A stretch of 64,000 bases of DNA from Cepaea nemoralis (GCA_014155875.1 JACEFZ010028138.1:222089-286088), one strand, 5' to 3'. Shown: positions 1-11,130, numbered from the stretch's first letter. Numbers and translations are program-made. Notes: generated by a model not told the origin, from the letters alone.

Positions 1-682
1 TGAACAATAATTAACAATATTTTACAAATTAAATGGTGACAAAATATCACAGACACAAATGAAGGGCACAGACATTAATATAACATTCTTGTGAAATGTA
101 TACATTTCTGCCAATGTCATGAATATATTGTGTTCCTTTATACACGTGGTAAGATATGTATAGTTTGATCAGAATCAAAGGTAGAAACATGTGAAGAAAT
201 CAGATCTAGTTTCATGCAAAACATCTGAGAACTTCATAAATAGTTTCAACACTATAAGGAGAAATCTGCCATGCTTATGTGCCCAGATATAAATGCAAGA
301 TGTAACACTACAGGCATGTGTGCAAGTAACATCTCAAGAAAATGTCAAATACTTTTTTGTCTTCAATCTTTGGAGTCTGCCTATAAATGGTGCACAACAA
401 CAAATTGATCAGTAATAACAGTGTTACATCTGAAAAGTTGCCATCAAAATAAAACACTGTATTTTCTACTAGTGTTGCAAAGGTCACTGGTTAGCACTGG
501 CAAAAAAACAAGCTACTGGACAGTGTGAAAAAGGTCAATTAATCTGTTAACAGTGTATCAAACAACTACTAAAGAAACTATTACTTTCTCATTCCTTAAA
601 GTTATTTCCCATTCCAGTTTCCAATTAAAATAACAAACTATCACTTCCACTGAAGCCATCACTTCCACATAACCCACGTACA
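1..682. other. AT-rich sequence beyond the GRDP-like stop codon
   Basis: No further coding exon is recognisable on either strand. On the minus strand this is presumably 3' UTR or downstream flank of the GRDP-like gene. No AATAAA or ATTAAA was found on that strand here. Confidence 0.4.
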
Positions 683-2646
683 TCATCTTCTAATACTATT
701 CCCATTAACACATCCTCTACTTCCATTAATACATCCGCCATCTTCATTGCCTTGGATCTCATTTCGACTAACACGGCCAAAACCATCATGTCCTCTATCA
801 TTAGGAATAGCCCCACCATCTCCATAATGATCCCTACTACCACCCAACAGCCCAGAGGCATTATATGACCAGTTTCCACTGCTTGACCTGCCTAACAAAG
901 CCTCTTTCTCAACGCGACGTTTACGATGTCTGGCTCGATCACTGCTACTGTGTGCTACTTCTTTAACCTTGCTTGATCCAGATGCTCTCGAACTGGCCCT
1001 GGACTCATCTGTCAGATTTTTGGCATCAGCATCATTGGAATGCTGCAAATTCCGGCCTGCTAAGTCACTATGATTAACCACTGTGCTGTCACTTCTGTCA
1101 AATCCGTTGACGGTTTCGTCACCACTCATATTGTAGAACTCATCATAATAACTGTCTACATCATTGATAAAGCCCCCATTTGACTCTAAGGGACTGGGAA
1201 AGCTCTTTGGTAAGCTACTCTCGAGGCTATGGCTGAACACAAACACACTATCATCACCCGAGCTGACTGGCCCCAGGCAATTCTCTTCTGTTTCATCAAG
1301 CTCCACCTCATCACTGTCGTCCTCTCCATCACCAAAAACATCTGTCTGGCTTTCAGCACCAAGGCTGTACTCCTCTACCTCAAATACTCCCTCACTCTGT
1401 TGATCTGATGCCACCTCATCTTCATCCACCTCTTCTGCTTCTTCATCGTGGGCCACACTTTCCTGCATATCTGTTTTGAGCGTAGCAAGGTTCTGTAAAG
1501 AATTTGCGATATCCCTAACCTCTGCAGACTCATTGACTGTAAGCATCACAGCACTTGTTGTAATGTCTTGATTTCTAGCAATGTCTTGATTTCTAGCAAT
1601 GTCTTGACTTCTAGCAATATCTTGCCTTCTAGCAGTATCTTGACTTCTAACAATATCTTGACCTCTTGCAATGTCTTGACTTCTTGCAATGACTTGATTT
1701 CTAGCCACGTCTTGATTTCTAGCCATGTCTTGATTTCTAGCCATGTCTTGATTTCTAGCCATGTCTTGATTTCTAGCCATGTCTTGATTTCTAGCCATGT
1801 CTTGAATTCTAGCCATCTCCTGACTTCTAGCCATGTCCTGACTTCTAGCAATGTCTTGACTTCTAGCCATGTCTTGACTTCTAGCAATAACCTGACTTCT
1901 AGCCATGTCTTGACTTCTAGCCATGTCTTGACTTCTGCCAGTGTCTCGATTAACTGCTCTATGATCAACTCTATACATTGCTTTTCTATTTGCATGTGCA
2001 CTTGCCTCTATAGCTTCCTCACACTCAACATCTGCCTGCTCCTGTATGACAGTCAATGGTCCTCCAACTACTGAAGGAGTATCTGGAGCATCAACATTGA
2101 CCACATTACCGCTCCCAGACCACTCCTCAGTCCACCCAGTGCTCACTTCAGCTTCATGCAAAACCACCGAAGGGCTGCTGCTTTGTTCATATTGATCATC
2201 AGCCTCCCTTTGACTTTCACGTTTTGAACTTGTTCCTTCACCAAATGCTTGTTTTTTATTCTTGAATAAGCTGCGTATAGAATGATTGCAAGGTGTCGCG
2301 ACTAGCACTCCTGCAGCTAACAGAAGCGCAATCTCCTCAGAGCCACCTAACTTCGGCAACGCCTCTTCATCAGATTTAGCCCAGGTCAATTTGGGAGCCC
2401 AGTTTGGCGGACGAGGCTGACACAGTACATGAATCAAGGCAACACTGAAAATAAGGGCCAGATTTTCAGCAATCTCTGCACTTTGGGAATTAATTTCAAT
2501 GAATCCAATGTCAAACTCAACAACGCAGTCACCAATTTCAAACTTGGATGTGGCAAGGGAATATAGACGTTCGAAAGATACATAATGCCATCGGTTGTTT
2601 GGAAAATGAAAAAACTTCACTTCCAGGTGTCCCTCGCTGCAAGATC
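683..2646 (-). CDS. GRDP-like protein, terminal exon 5 with hexapeptide repeats
   Basis: Terminal coding exon of about 654 codons, stop TGA at 685-683. The acceptor is a pyrimidine tract ending CCCCCCCAG before 2646. The first codons read SCSEGHLEVKFFHF, so the real frame begins upstream of the GTG at 2620. In order: a folded N-terminal part with a hydrophobic stretch IALLLAAGVLVAT; a low-complexity Ser/Glu region; about 21 hexapeptides of the type ARSQDM/ARNQDM (protein residues about 812-938); a strongly acidic stretch (EEAEEVDEDEV, then DGEDDSDEVELDETEEN); a basic patch RARHRKRRVEK that could be a nuclear localisation signal (inference); and a Gly/Asn/Arg-rich tail that may correspond to the family's glycine-rich end. 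No polyadenylation signal was found in the 682 bases beyond the stop, so the 3' end may lie outside the window. Confidence 0.85.
1559..1939 (-). repeat. Coding 18-bp minisatellite in GRDP-like exon 5
   Basis: About 21 tandem 18-bp units (plus-strand form tcttgatttctagccatg and variants) spanning 127 codons. The period is a multiple of three, so copy-number change keeps the host frame. In the gene's frame it encodes (A-R-S/N-Q-D-M/I). Two other frames are also open across the array, which produces shadow ORFs on both strands. Units vary mainly at S/N and M/I positions. Confidence 0.9.
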
Positions 2647-2999
2647 CTGGGGGGGAAAAAGATATGAAAAAAACTATTAATGAAGTGTCTAAAGTATTGC
2701 TTCTAAGTAATCAAAAACAAGTTGTAATAGTTTGAATAGTTTAATCTTACACTTGTATTTTCTGTATAAATGTTTATAGTTTACAACACATTGTTGCAGC
2801 TTTCTAATAAACTCTTATAATGTTATGATGTGATGTTAACTTGTAAACTCTTAGTGGTAGTATCCACATTTTCCTCATTATATGCCAAAAATGGCACATA
2901 TAGCCAACCACTGAACAGTTCTGAACATGCACACCCATACATGCATATATAAACTTGTTATATTACTTGCTTACCAACACACTGATCTGGGGGTCAATC

Positions 3000-3470
3000 C
3001 CTAATAGTGGAAGGAATGTTTTGTCTAATGAGTTCAATTCATAAAAAACGTGCACCAGATAATTTTCAGCATTTTATGAAAACTGTCCCCACTTCATTCA
3101 GTCAATCAGGTGCCCTCTCCACAATGAAGATTGTCTGCAATGGATCTCCAACACTGTCTCTTGCCTTGATTGTACATTTTGTCAGATTGCTGTTCATCCA
3201 TTTCTTGATGTTATCTTCCCACTTGTATTGTCTACCTCTTGCAAGCTTGCCTTCAATCATACCCTCCAGTATGGTTTTTATAAGCGTGTTATGTCTTTTA
3301 ACATGGCCAGAATACTTCACCTCCTTCTCTTTTATTTCTTTCATTAGCTCTTGTCATTCCCAGTTTTTCCACATGAACCTCTGTATTTGATTTATAATTC
3401 TTCTTCATATCAGAATCTTAAGTGTCTCTATTCGACTTTCTAATTGCTTGTTCATTGTCATGCTTCTGCT
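3000..3470 (-). pseudogene. LINE reverse-transcriptase C-terminal fragment
   Basis: On the minus strand the segment encodes the C-terminal tail of an endonuclease/RT-type LINE: YSGHVKRHNTLIKTILEG followed by GRGRQ-like and WEDNIKKWM motifs. This is the conserved end found downstream of the RT thumb in many animal LINEs. It is broken by stops and is 5'-truncated. It may be the 3' end of the LINE whose upstream parts lie at 5215-5714 and 9686-9890. Confidence 0.75.
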
Positions 3471-3488
3471 CTATATAGTAGTGTTGAA

Positions 3489-3674
3489 TCATCATCATTG
3501 GCACCTTGCCGTCTTGACAGACGATAGTTTGTGCTTTAAAAAGGCATAATAACTTTTAACTATGGCGGTAGCGAGTGTGACTGATAAGGCCAATTTGCAC
3601 TGTAAATGTCCGTTCACAGTGGGTGCATGTGAACACGTGGTCATTTCCACCATCATGCACCATCTTACGTCTCA
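3489..3674 (-). mobile_element. LINE-C family 3'-end fragment
   Basis: It matches the last about 185 bp of the LINE copy ending at 39227, in reverse orientation, including the C-terminal zinc-finger coding region and the terminal GGTGCCAATG. The plus-strand tcatcatcatt at the boundary is a short (ATG)n tail, typical of 3' priming by this LINE. Heavily 5'-truncated. Confidence 0.8.
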
Positions 3675-3846
3675 TATATATATATTCTTCTTCTTCTTTC
3701 GTTCACCTGAAATATGTCTATAACTGCAATATTGTCTCTTGTATGAATCTAACAGTCTTTTTTACTTCACTCAGCGGTCCATAGAGTTTATCTTCCACTG
3801 TTGTTTCTCTAGGCCAGAAGGTTCACCTGGATATGTTGTAGTTTGT

Positions 3847-4143
3847 ATGTACTTCATATTTCAGCCAAAGTATCACTCATTTTTCATAAAATATGACAAA
3901 TAACTGCAGTATGCACTTGGCGAGATGTAGTGAAATACGATAGGCAAGAAATCGTGCAGTATTCAATTTATTTTGTTTAAATTCACTAAGAGAATAGATT
4001 GTTTTGAAAACTATGATAATTAGCAGTGGAAAGGAGAGGCCATCAACGAACATCTCAGTAAACGGGAGATACTAGAACAAGTAGGGTTATATATCACGTT
4101 ATGTGAAAACTGAATGATACTTTGGCTGAAATATGATGTACAT
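3847..4143. mobile_element. MITE-like element with about 33-bp terminal inverted repeats
   Basis: Left end 3847-3879 and right end 4111-4143 are inverted repeats of about 33 bp with two or three mismatches (core catatttcagccaaagtatc). The total is about 297 bp, with no coding capacity. Part of the inside (gatgtagtgaaatacgat) resembles 22557-22600, suggesting a shared repeat family. No convincing target-site duplication was seen. Confidence 0.65.
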
Positions 4144-4319
4144 CGTCGTTGATATTGTGCAGATGTGAGAACATAATTTATCCACAGAAGTCTAACACTT
4201 AGCAGTCCTGTTTACATAGCAACAGCTGAAATTGACTAATATATAATGCTTCCATATATTTGAGCAATTGATTATAGTTCGTCGAATATAGTGTTCAGAA
4301 TGCGGGCTGCCTGTTAACT

Positions 4320-5180
4320 CTAAAGTTGCTAATCAACGGATGTTCGAATTTGATGTTTTATGACATGCCGACTGCACAGGCGTTCCTGGAGAATGAAATC
4401 TCTTTTCCACCCACACTGATATATGTTCATGTACTCAAATTGCTAACTGTATTTCCATTCTACCTCTGTAAGTCACTTGGCATTCACACTGGGATTGATA
4501 AATGTAGTTTGATTCTACGTATGGAGACAATGGTTCTTTCCCAAATGCAGTAGGTCTGAGGTGATTTTATATCTGATCACTGGTTCAGCGGCAAAGAATG
4601 TGCGGTTTACAGTTATTTTAAGTCGGCCATGTATTCGTTTCTGTACATCGACTCCATGCAAGGTGAGCTGAAGAAACACACAAAATTTGGGAACCATTGA
4701 TTCTGTGCGGATAGGTTTGGGTGGCTGACAGTGACACTTGATGAAACCGGTTGGATATCCATTAGATTTCAGTCTGGCGAAGGGTGTCTAGTTTTTCCTT
4801 TAGCGTGTCGTCAGAGAAAATCTTCTTAGCTTGAAGGGTCAACACCAAGCCGGCTTATACTGGATGGGTGCAAAGCTACTGAAATTCTGGTATTGGCCAG
4901 TCCATGTTTTGTCTCGACATATTGCTCTTTGGATGGTGCCATTCTCTCGACATCAGATTAGGATGTCCATGAACGGTAAGGTTCAAGGTCAATAGTCTAG
5001 GAAATGTTCTTGTGGGTTTGTTTGATGAGTGGAAAAATTCTGCTTGTTTTCTGGTATCTGTGAGGAATAATATACACATCCATATACTGGTGGTATGGAG
5101 CAAGATCCTTAATATTCAACAATTTTTGTTCTTCTAGGTGTGCCATAAAGATTTCCGACAGAATGGGGCCTAGAGGACAC
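4320..5180 (-). pseudogene. Penelope-like element remnant (RT thumb plus GIY-YIG)
   Basis: Minus-strand reading shows Penelope-type features in order. PLGPILSEIFMAHLEE (near 5170) matches the family's LxPILA-F-M block. An RDKTWTGQYQNF segment follows, then NGYPTGFIKCH, then a C-terminal CECQVTYRGRMEIQLA stretch that looks like a decayed GIY-YIG endonuclease (IY...TYRGR, later VHEH). Many stops and frame changes are present, so it is dead. The assignment rests on motif order; no LTR-like ends were identified. Confidence 0.65.
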
Positions 5181-5181
5181 A

Positions 5182-5210
<29 letters not shown>
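5182..5210. repeat. poly(C) tract, 29 bases
   Basis: Uninterrupted run of C at the boundary between the Penelope-like remnant and the LINE-B fragment. Length may be unreliable in assembly. Confidence 0.9.
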
Positions 5211-5212
<2 letters not shown>

Positions 5213-5214
5213 AT

Positions 5215-5714
5215 TTCTTTTCATATTTTCGTATCCAAGTCTTCTGGTTTGCTGGCTTTTGGATCTAACTGAAATTTGGATGGATCTGACAAAATGTCTT
5301 CCATGTTCTTTCTGTATTCTGAATTATGCACCACTCCCCTTATCTGGTTTTAGTATTACCAGTTGTTTGTTGGTTTAGAGTGATTTCAGAATGGTAATGT
5401 GACGTGTGTCATAGTTTAAATTTGTTTACATATTAATATCTATGCCACATTCTGCACAATGCCTATTTTCTTGTTCTTCTAGTTTGCTAACTCTTACCAC
5501 TTTCGGCTAGAAACACTGTATCATCAGCATACCTAAGATTGTTTATATTCTTCCACTGATGTTAAGTTCAGGCATTCTCCAGCTGGTTATAAAATTATTT
5601 CTGTGTATATGTTGAAGAGGCTTGGGGACATCCGTCCCTGCTGTACTCCACTTTTTATCTCTATGGGCGATGAGTAATTATTTCCATATCTAACTGAAAT
5701 CACTTGTTCCCAGT
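5215..5714 (-). pseudogene. LINE-B reverse transcriptase, downstream part
   Basis: Minus-strand RT fragment with LLSNLYWEQVISVRYGNN and then the palm motif IEIKSGVQQGRMSPSLF. A degraded YADD region follows. It ends abruptly at 5714/5715, where the LINE-A copy was inserted; the missing upstream part continues at 9686. Several stops are present. Confidence 0.8.
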
Positions 5715-5889
5715 ACAGATTACTCAGCAGTGTGTGGTTCTGTGGTGTTTGGTTTTTCAACATGGCGTAACTGCATTTGTGCTCCGTGCGGAGGGCAATC
5801 AACCTAACAAGGTGACGGGAGCGGCCATAAGGGCAAAGGCAGACGAGGTGGAGCAAGGCATTTTAGACTCAAAAGTGACTGTCTGAGCC

Positions 5890-6520
5890 TAAGGAATACT
5901 CGTATTCTATATTGGAACTGTGCCAGCGTAAAACAACGAGGCCCTATTCTGGAAAACCTGGTATACAGGAACGACACTGTAGCACTCCAGGAGACAAGAC
6001 TGGGTGATCAGCTACTCCAAATTGCTGGCTTCAAATGTTTCTACAACAGGTGACATCTGGGAATGGCAATTCTCATTCGCGACAGTATGGTGGCTTCAGA
6101 GCTAGACATGTCCAACTGGAACAATGACGACATACAAATACAGGCGGTTAGAGTTCAGTCCGGTCTATCATTCTTGTTGGTTAATTTTTATGCCCGTAAC
6201 ACGTGTGTGGAGTCCCATAAGTGGTGGTGCTTAAGTGACATATTAGGTCACGAGAGAAATTTTATTTTCTGTGGCGATTTCAACGCTAAATGCAGATCAT
6301 GGGGAAACATTTCCTCTAACACACAGGGGGAGGAGCTCAAGACTGAACTTAAAACCATTGACCTGGTTTGTATCAACAGTGGCTTGTCACCAGGACAGCA
6401 AGTTGTCCAGGTGATGACGACAGTGCTATTGATCTAGCACTGATTTCTCCTTCACTCACTACAGTGTGTAGATGGGGTGTCCTAGGGTACCACGGAAGCG
6501 ACCACCACCCTTGCAGCATA
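5890..6520 (+). pseudogene. LINE-A endonuclease domain (EEP)
   Basis: Visible motifs are VALQETRLGD (catalytic Glu), FIFCGDFNAKCRSWG, DLALISPSL and GSDHHPCSI (catalytic Asp-His), the order of an apurinic-like endonuclease that nicks target DNA. A stop and a frameshift around 6430 separate the GDFN block from the SDHH block, so it cannot be functional. Confidence 0.85.
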
Positions 6521-6779
6521 TTGGTGGAGAAAGGCAGAACCAGGCAGCACAAGTCAACAGTCCAGTATGACAGTACAGGGTAATATGTGGTGAGTAAAAT
6601 AAGGTGCGACAAGCGCAGAAAGCTTCAGGGCAGGAAAAAAAAGCTGGGAGCAGCCACCTTGGTGGAATTGTGAGGTGAAAAAGGCCTGTGTGAATAAGCG
6701 TAGTGCTGTAAGGAAATGGCAAAATGCTAAGAAGAACATAGCTCCTCATCCTAGTCCCTGCACACACTTAGAAAGAGAG

Positions 6780-7157
6780 GGGCTGCATGGTCTCGAGGTA
6801 TGGTGTCCGCCTCGCGTGCTGGAGGTCCTGGGTTCAAGCCCCGGTGAGGACCGGGATTTATTTCACATGGACTTCTAGTAATAAAATTTCCCCTGGTCTC
6901 TGGGTAGCGAGATCGGATGCCCGTGTATATTGTTGCGCACGTAAAAGATCCCTTGGCAGTTGGAAAATCAAAAAAGAGTAGCCTAACGGCGCTTTTTGAG
7001 TTAAAAATCTACCCAAAGTATTTCAGGATCCTCACCGGTGATACAGAGTTCGTACACTGAGCTGAGTTTCTCCAGGTTTGAGTTAGGAAGAGAATGAAGA
7101 ACTTATGGGTTACACCTGTGTACCGTGATGTTGATCCATCGACTAAACTAAACTAAA
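6780..7157 (+). mobile_element. SINE-1, full-length tRNA-derived copy
   Basis: The head resembles a tRNA gene: a box-A-like region near tggtctcgaggtatgg and a good box B, ggttcaagcccc (6831-6842). A body of about 290 bp follows, ending tgttgatccatcgactaaac with a (CTAAA)n tail. Flanking 13-bp target-site duplications with one mismatch lie at 6767-6779 and 7158-7170 (cttagaaagagag / cttataaagagag). It sits inside LINE-A between endonuclease and RT. Other copies are at 15421-15645, 39253-39651, 40657-40799 and 47951-48031. Confidence 0.9.
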
Positions 7158-7329
7158 CTTATAAAGAGAGATGCACACAAAAGTAAGCTATTTAAAAAAA
7201 CTGGTTAAGGTGGTTAAAAGTGAAAAATGGGCAGAGGTATGTCAAAGAGTAAGCGCAGACAAGTCACTGAAATTGTTCTGGCGACCACATAAAAGCATGA
7301 GTGGGGTAGTCAAGAATAAGAGCATTTCT

Positions 7330-8310
7330 GACTTCCAAGGTGTTGACCTAATCTAGCAGAGAACTGACGAGAACAAGGGCAAAGCCCGCTTTGAACGCTA
7401 TCTAGAGCAGAGCAACCAGACAGACATGAGAAGCCGAAATCTTGTCAAGGAGGTCACCTCAGATAGGTGCAAGGCCCAGAACATTTTGAATGAAGACATT
7501 GTGACAGTGAAAGAAATCAAGACTGTGCTTCGACGATCAAAAAACAGCGCTCTAGGGCCAGATGGCATAAGATAGGACGACATCAATAGGTGTACCGACA
7601 ACGAGCTAGAGAAACTAGCAGACATATACAACAACAGTAAAGGGAGTGCTAGCATCAAGGAGGGGTGGTTACACAGCTATCTGATTCCCTTGCCGAAACG
7701 TGGCAAAGATCACACAAAAATTCAGGGATATTGAGTAATAACCATGCAGAATACAATAGGCAAGCTGGATAAGTTATCTGCCAGAAAAACATAAAGCCAG
7801 CTAGAGAGGCAAGGTGTTTTCCCATCAACCCTGGGAGGGTACTGTCCAAAAAGAGAAACCTGGACCAATGCAGCAGTTTTTGCCCATGATGTCTATGAAG
7901 GTGTCTATTCAGGCATTGAAACATTTGCTGCAGCGATTGATTTTGAGGATGCGTACAACAGAGTACTATTGGATTTTTTAATGCTTCAGTTTCTTGAACT
8001 CAAGATAAGTCCTTTCCTCCTTTGTTGGATCGTTGCAGCCCTCTTCCAACGGAAAGTAGTCTTTAGATGTGACAGTTGGACTTCAGAACCAACAATAGAT
8101 CCTGGCCTACCACAGAGATCACCATTATCTCCGGTGCTGTTCAACGCCTACACAGTGAGAATCACCAGCAAGCAAATCATAGGACCGGGGAGGACATTGT
8201 CATATGCCGATGATGTTTTAGTGTATCGTCAGGGTAAGGATAGAGAGGAGGTTGCTGTGGAACTACAAACTGAACTCAATCGCATAAGCACTTGGTGTGT
8301 TTAAGCTGGG
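7330..8310 (+). pseudogene. LINE-A reverse transcriptase domain
   Basis: The RT starts with VLRRSKNSALGPDGIR, then AAIDFEDAYNRV (palm aspartate), GLPQRSPLSPVLFNAYT and LSYADDVLVYRQ (catalytic YADD). The C-terminal half continues to about 8860 with MNYLGIVFDQSLAY. Stops occur before the palm and after the YADD region. Sequence between 7640 and 7960 is frame-shifted. Confidence 0.85.
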
Positions 8311-8989
8311 GCAATGGTCAACCCAACAAAGGCAACAGTGACATGGTTCTCTTTGAATAACCATATTGTCAACACCCCAACGCCAACTGTAAATCTGGGT
8401 TCAGAGACGGTGAAAAGAACACAGGCAATGAATTACCTGGGGATAGTGTTTGATCAAAGCCTCGCTTACACTGAGCATGTAGACTAGGTGATAACAAAGG
8501 CCAAGCGGGGTTTGGCTGCGATGTGGGTGATGGAAAATTGTGAGCAGCACCATCTATTTTCTTTACAAGGGTCTGGTCCTATCTGTTTTGGATGGCGATC
8601 CTGACTCTCAGCCACAAGCAGACAGAAAGGATGGAAAGGATACAGAACAAAGCTATGAGCATTATTCTTGGATGTACAAGAGATACAGCATTTTTACAAA
8701 TTTGCCAAGCACGTCCCTATCTCAGAGTCAACGCAAACACACAACATCCACTGCATAGCGAGATTAAGAAGGTAAAGAGCAGCAGGTTAAAAAGAGGAAA
8801 GTCGTGGATGGGTCAAGGCAAAGACATTATTCACTTGAGGACTTAGAACCTGGCCAGGAGTGGGTACAACTGCCAACAGAGTTCTGTACATCCTTTTCAG
8901 TGTGCATCCAACTAGACAGGAAATGCAGACAAGAAAATCCAGCTGCTGTGGAGGCGGAAGTATAGGTTCTGATCTTCGAGAATTCTTTA

Positions 8990-9483
8990 GAGGATGATGC
9001 TGTCATCTACACGGATGGGTTGGTCATCCGAGGAGTGAGAAGTTCATGGGCCTTTACGGCTGAGGCTGGAGGGAAAATTGTGAAGGAAGAGTCTGACGCT
9101 TTTGCTTTGACCACAAGCAGCCTGACTATGGAAGTCATGGCAGTAAGTAAAGCAATAACATGGCTTGAGACACAGACATCCAATCGGGCATGTGTCCTTA
9201 GTGACTCAATGAGTATGCTCAGGAGGATAGAGATGGGGTGGGTTCGAAGACAGTGGCTGTTGTCTCTGGAGCGGTCTCGGCTGGCAAAGATTAGTTTCAT
9301 CTTCTTGCCAGGGCATGCGGGTGTACAAGGGAATGAGCAGGCTGACATGCTTGCAGGTAGGGCTACTGTGGAAGGCGGACAAGCCATGGACCAGGCAGAC
9401 ATTCTGAATGCTCTAAGAGAAGTAAGTCGTTTACGAGAACCAAATGATGACTGGGAATCTACAACCATGGTCAGGCTGCGATA
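8990..9483 (+). pseudogene. LINE-A RNase H domain
   Basis: The RNase H fold is readable: VIYTDGL (first Asp), SLTMEVMAVSKAITWL (Glu), CVLSDSMSML (Asp) and LPGHAGVQGNEQADMLA (His/Asp). The catalytic D-E-D-D set is present, although the usual TDGS is TDGL. It is followed by a shortened C-terminal tail. Confidence 0.88.
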
Positions 9484-9685
9484 ACAGCAAGTTAAAAGAG
9501 GTGTGGCCAAATAAGAACACCATACAGGAAGCCAAAGAAGAGTAATAAACCAACACAGAACTGGTGTCATGAGCTGCTACACGCTGTGGGATTTGCTGAG
9601 GAGGGGATCCGAGCACTTATGGACTGAATGGTTCGATGTGCAATGAGGATGATCTGTCGACTAACTAACTAACTAACAGATTACT

Positions 9686-9890
9686 AATAAGTTTGATGTC
9701 CTGTCCATCTACTCCTATATCTTGAAGGCACTAATTAATCATTAAGGTTGTCCTCTGTCAAAAGTCTTCTTACATAAACATACATATATATTTTTCTGAA
9801 CTTTATATTTTTCAGTCAACATCCTCAGATTATGGCTTCTCTGGTGCGACTGATTTGCAGACCCCAAATTGTTGTTCAGCTATTTCATCT
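9686..9890 (-). pseudogene. LINE-B reverse transcriptase, upstream part
   Basis: Minus-strand residues include DEIAEQQFGV and then VDGQDIKLISNL, the RT fingers and palm entry that precede the LINE-B segment at 5714. The two halves were split by LINE-A. Stops are present between the motifs. Confidence 0.65.
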
Positions 9891-9892
9891 AT

Positions 9893-9917
9893 TCTCTCTC
9901 TCTCTCTCTCTCTCTCT
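9893..9917. repeat. (CT)n microsatellite
   Basis: About 12 CT units at the edge of the LINE-B fragment. Confidence 0.85.
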
Positions 9918-10755
9918 GGGCCTTGTATATCAATGCATAGGGACAGGATCTAGACACAGCAATAGAAGAACAAGCATGTGCAAGGGGCAGAAACTGTCAC
10001 AAAACTGACTTTTAAGGGCAACAACTCTTCTTTGACCAAAGTGCTACCCTCACCTATCCTGTCGCCCAGGTTATTATGGGTAATTAATGGTAGTTAACAA
10101 GATTACTTTTGTAAAATGTTGATTAGTGAAAACTTATCATGACCAGCAACAATAAATGAATTGTCTTTCAATACAAAGGCAGTACTGTTTGATTTAAGGA
10201 CATAAGATCCATTAATTAATTTTAAACTGTTAATAAAACTTGGAAAACAGCAACAATAAATGTAGATCACATATTTTGATGTTTGATAAGGTAAGAAATA
10301 GTAATTGCAATCCTAGTTTACTGTCAACACACACTTACTGAGATTACTGGAAAATATAACTCAGCACACTACATTTAAATAAATATGAAACTGTTTGTCA
10401 TCTGCTTCAATGTCTTCGTACTATGTTATCTCTTTCTGCACTTATTTGCCAGAATTTCTGTGTAACGGTAAACTAAACTATAATGGAACATGAATTTGTA
10501 CTCATTCTCTCCCCATAACAAATAATCATCTATTGAACAAGCAGAGTGTACATCTATAGCCTTGTATATCAGACAAGTGAACTCAGTGTATATCTATTAC
10601 AGAATCCACAGTGGCATACTTCTCTGAAGACAACTTGGAGTACTCAGATAATACCACAAAGCATTATCAGGAGTAACCAACCATCTTGTGATCATTTATC
10701 CTGGTACAGAATATGTTAAGCCATCTTTCATGTTTTTCATAAGCAGTTCACTAAG
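9918..10755. other. Intronic stretch without recognisable feature
   Basis: AT-rich sequence in intron 4 of the GRDP-like gene. No coding motif, repeat period or inverted structure was recognised. Confidence 0.4.
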
Positions 10756-10915
10756 TGTCATCTCCACAGTTAAGGCTGGCTGCAACAGATCAACATTTTC
10801 TGTCTCTCACTTGAGTTGCACACTGACAGACTGCTGTTCATCCACCTTTTGCTGTTATCCTCTCACTTGTGCCCTGGTCTATCTCTTACTCACTGCCTTT
10901 GATTTTTCCCTCCAG
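10756..10915 (-). pseudogene. LINE C-terminal fragment, inverted
   Basis: Plus-strand text here (ctgctgttcatcc, then ccctccagtatgg) resembles the LINE tail at 3100-3270 and reads as a LINE C-terminus on the minus strand. Short and degraded. Confidence 0.5.
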
Positions 10916-11130
10916 TATGGTCACTTGAAACGTCACAAAAGTTTGGAGAGAACAATAATGGAGGGGTATATGCCTGGGAAGAGAGGAAGAGGAAGGCCAA
11001 ACAGAAGGAGGGTGCAGGATGTGGCAGGATGATCTCCAGATGGGTGTATTAGACGCGGGAACATCTTGCTTATGATCGAGAGGTTTTCCAGGAAGGTTGT
11101 TATGGGAGCGAGGTTCTGCAAAGGACATGC
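10916..11130 (+). pseudogene. LINE C-terminal fragment
   Basis: Plus-strand translation YGHLKRHKSLERTIMEG then GKRGRGRPNRRRVQDVAG is the conserved end of a LINE RT protein. It is followed by a decayed tail RFSRKVVMGARFCKG. It abuts the inverted fragment head to head at about 10915. Confidence 0.7.

Larger units (their letters stand above)
5725..9675 (+). mobile_element. LINE-A: I-superfamily-like non-LTR retrotransposon (EEP-RT-RNase H)
   Basis: Nearly full-length but dead element. Domain order is endonuclease, reverse transcriptase, RNase H, ending in a (CTAA)n tail at 9657-9675. Target-site duplication acagattact flanks it (5715-5724 and 9676-9685). Removing the element rejoins the LINE-B reading KLISNLYWEQ, which proves the insertion borders. 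The internal SINE (6780-7157) is a later insertion. RNase H plus the short tandem-repeat tail points to the I/Ingi/Nimb group; the exact clade is not assigned. Confidence 0.88.

Noticed and set aside
5763..5886. Host coding exon in the region after 5760
   Set aside because: Lies within the borders set by the acagattact duplication, so it is the LINE-A 5' region.
6780..6860. tRNA gene (also near 39590-39650, 44985-45070, 16880-16980)
   Set aside because: Box A/B-like sequences are present, but no complete cloverleaf with paired acceptor stem. Two copies carry a SINE body, tail and target duplications, so these are SINE heads.
10756..11130. Twin-priming (5' inversion) LINE insertion
   Set aside because: The inverted and direct pieces overlap in the part of the LINE they cover and differ in sequence, whereas twin priming gives non-overlapping halves of one copy.
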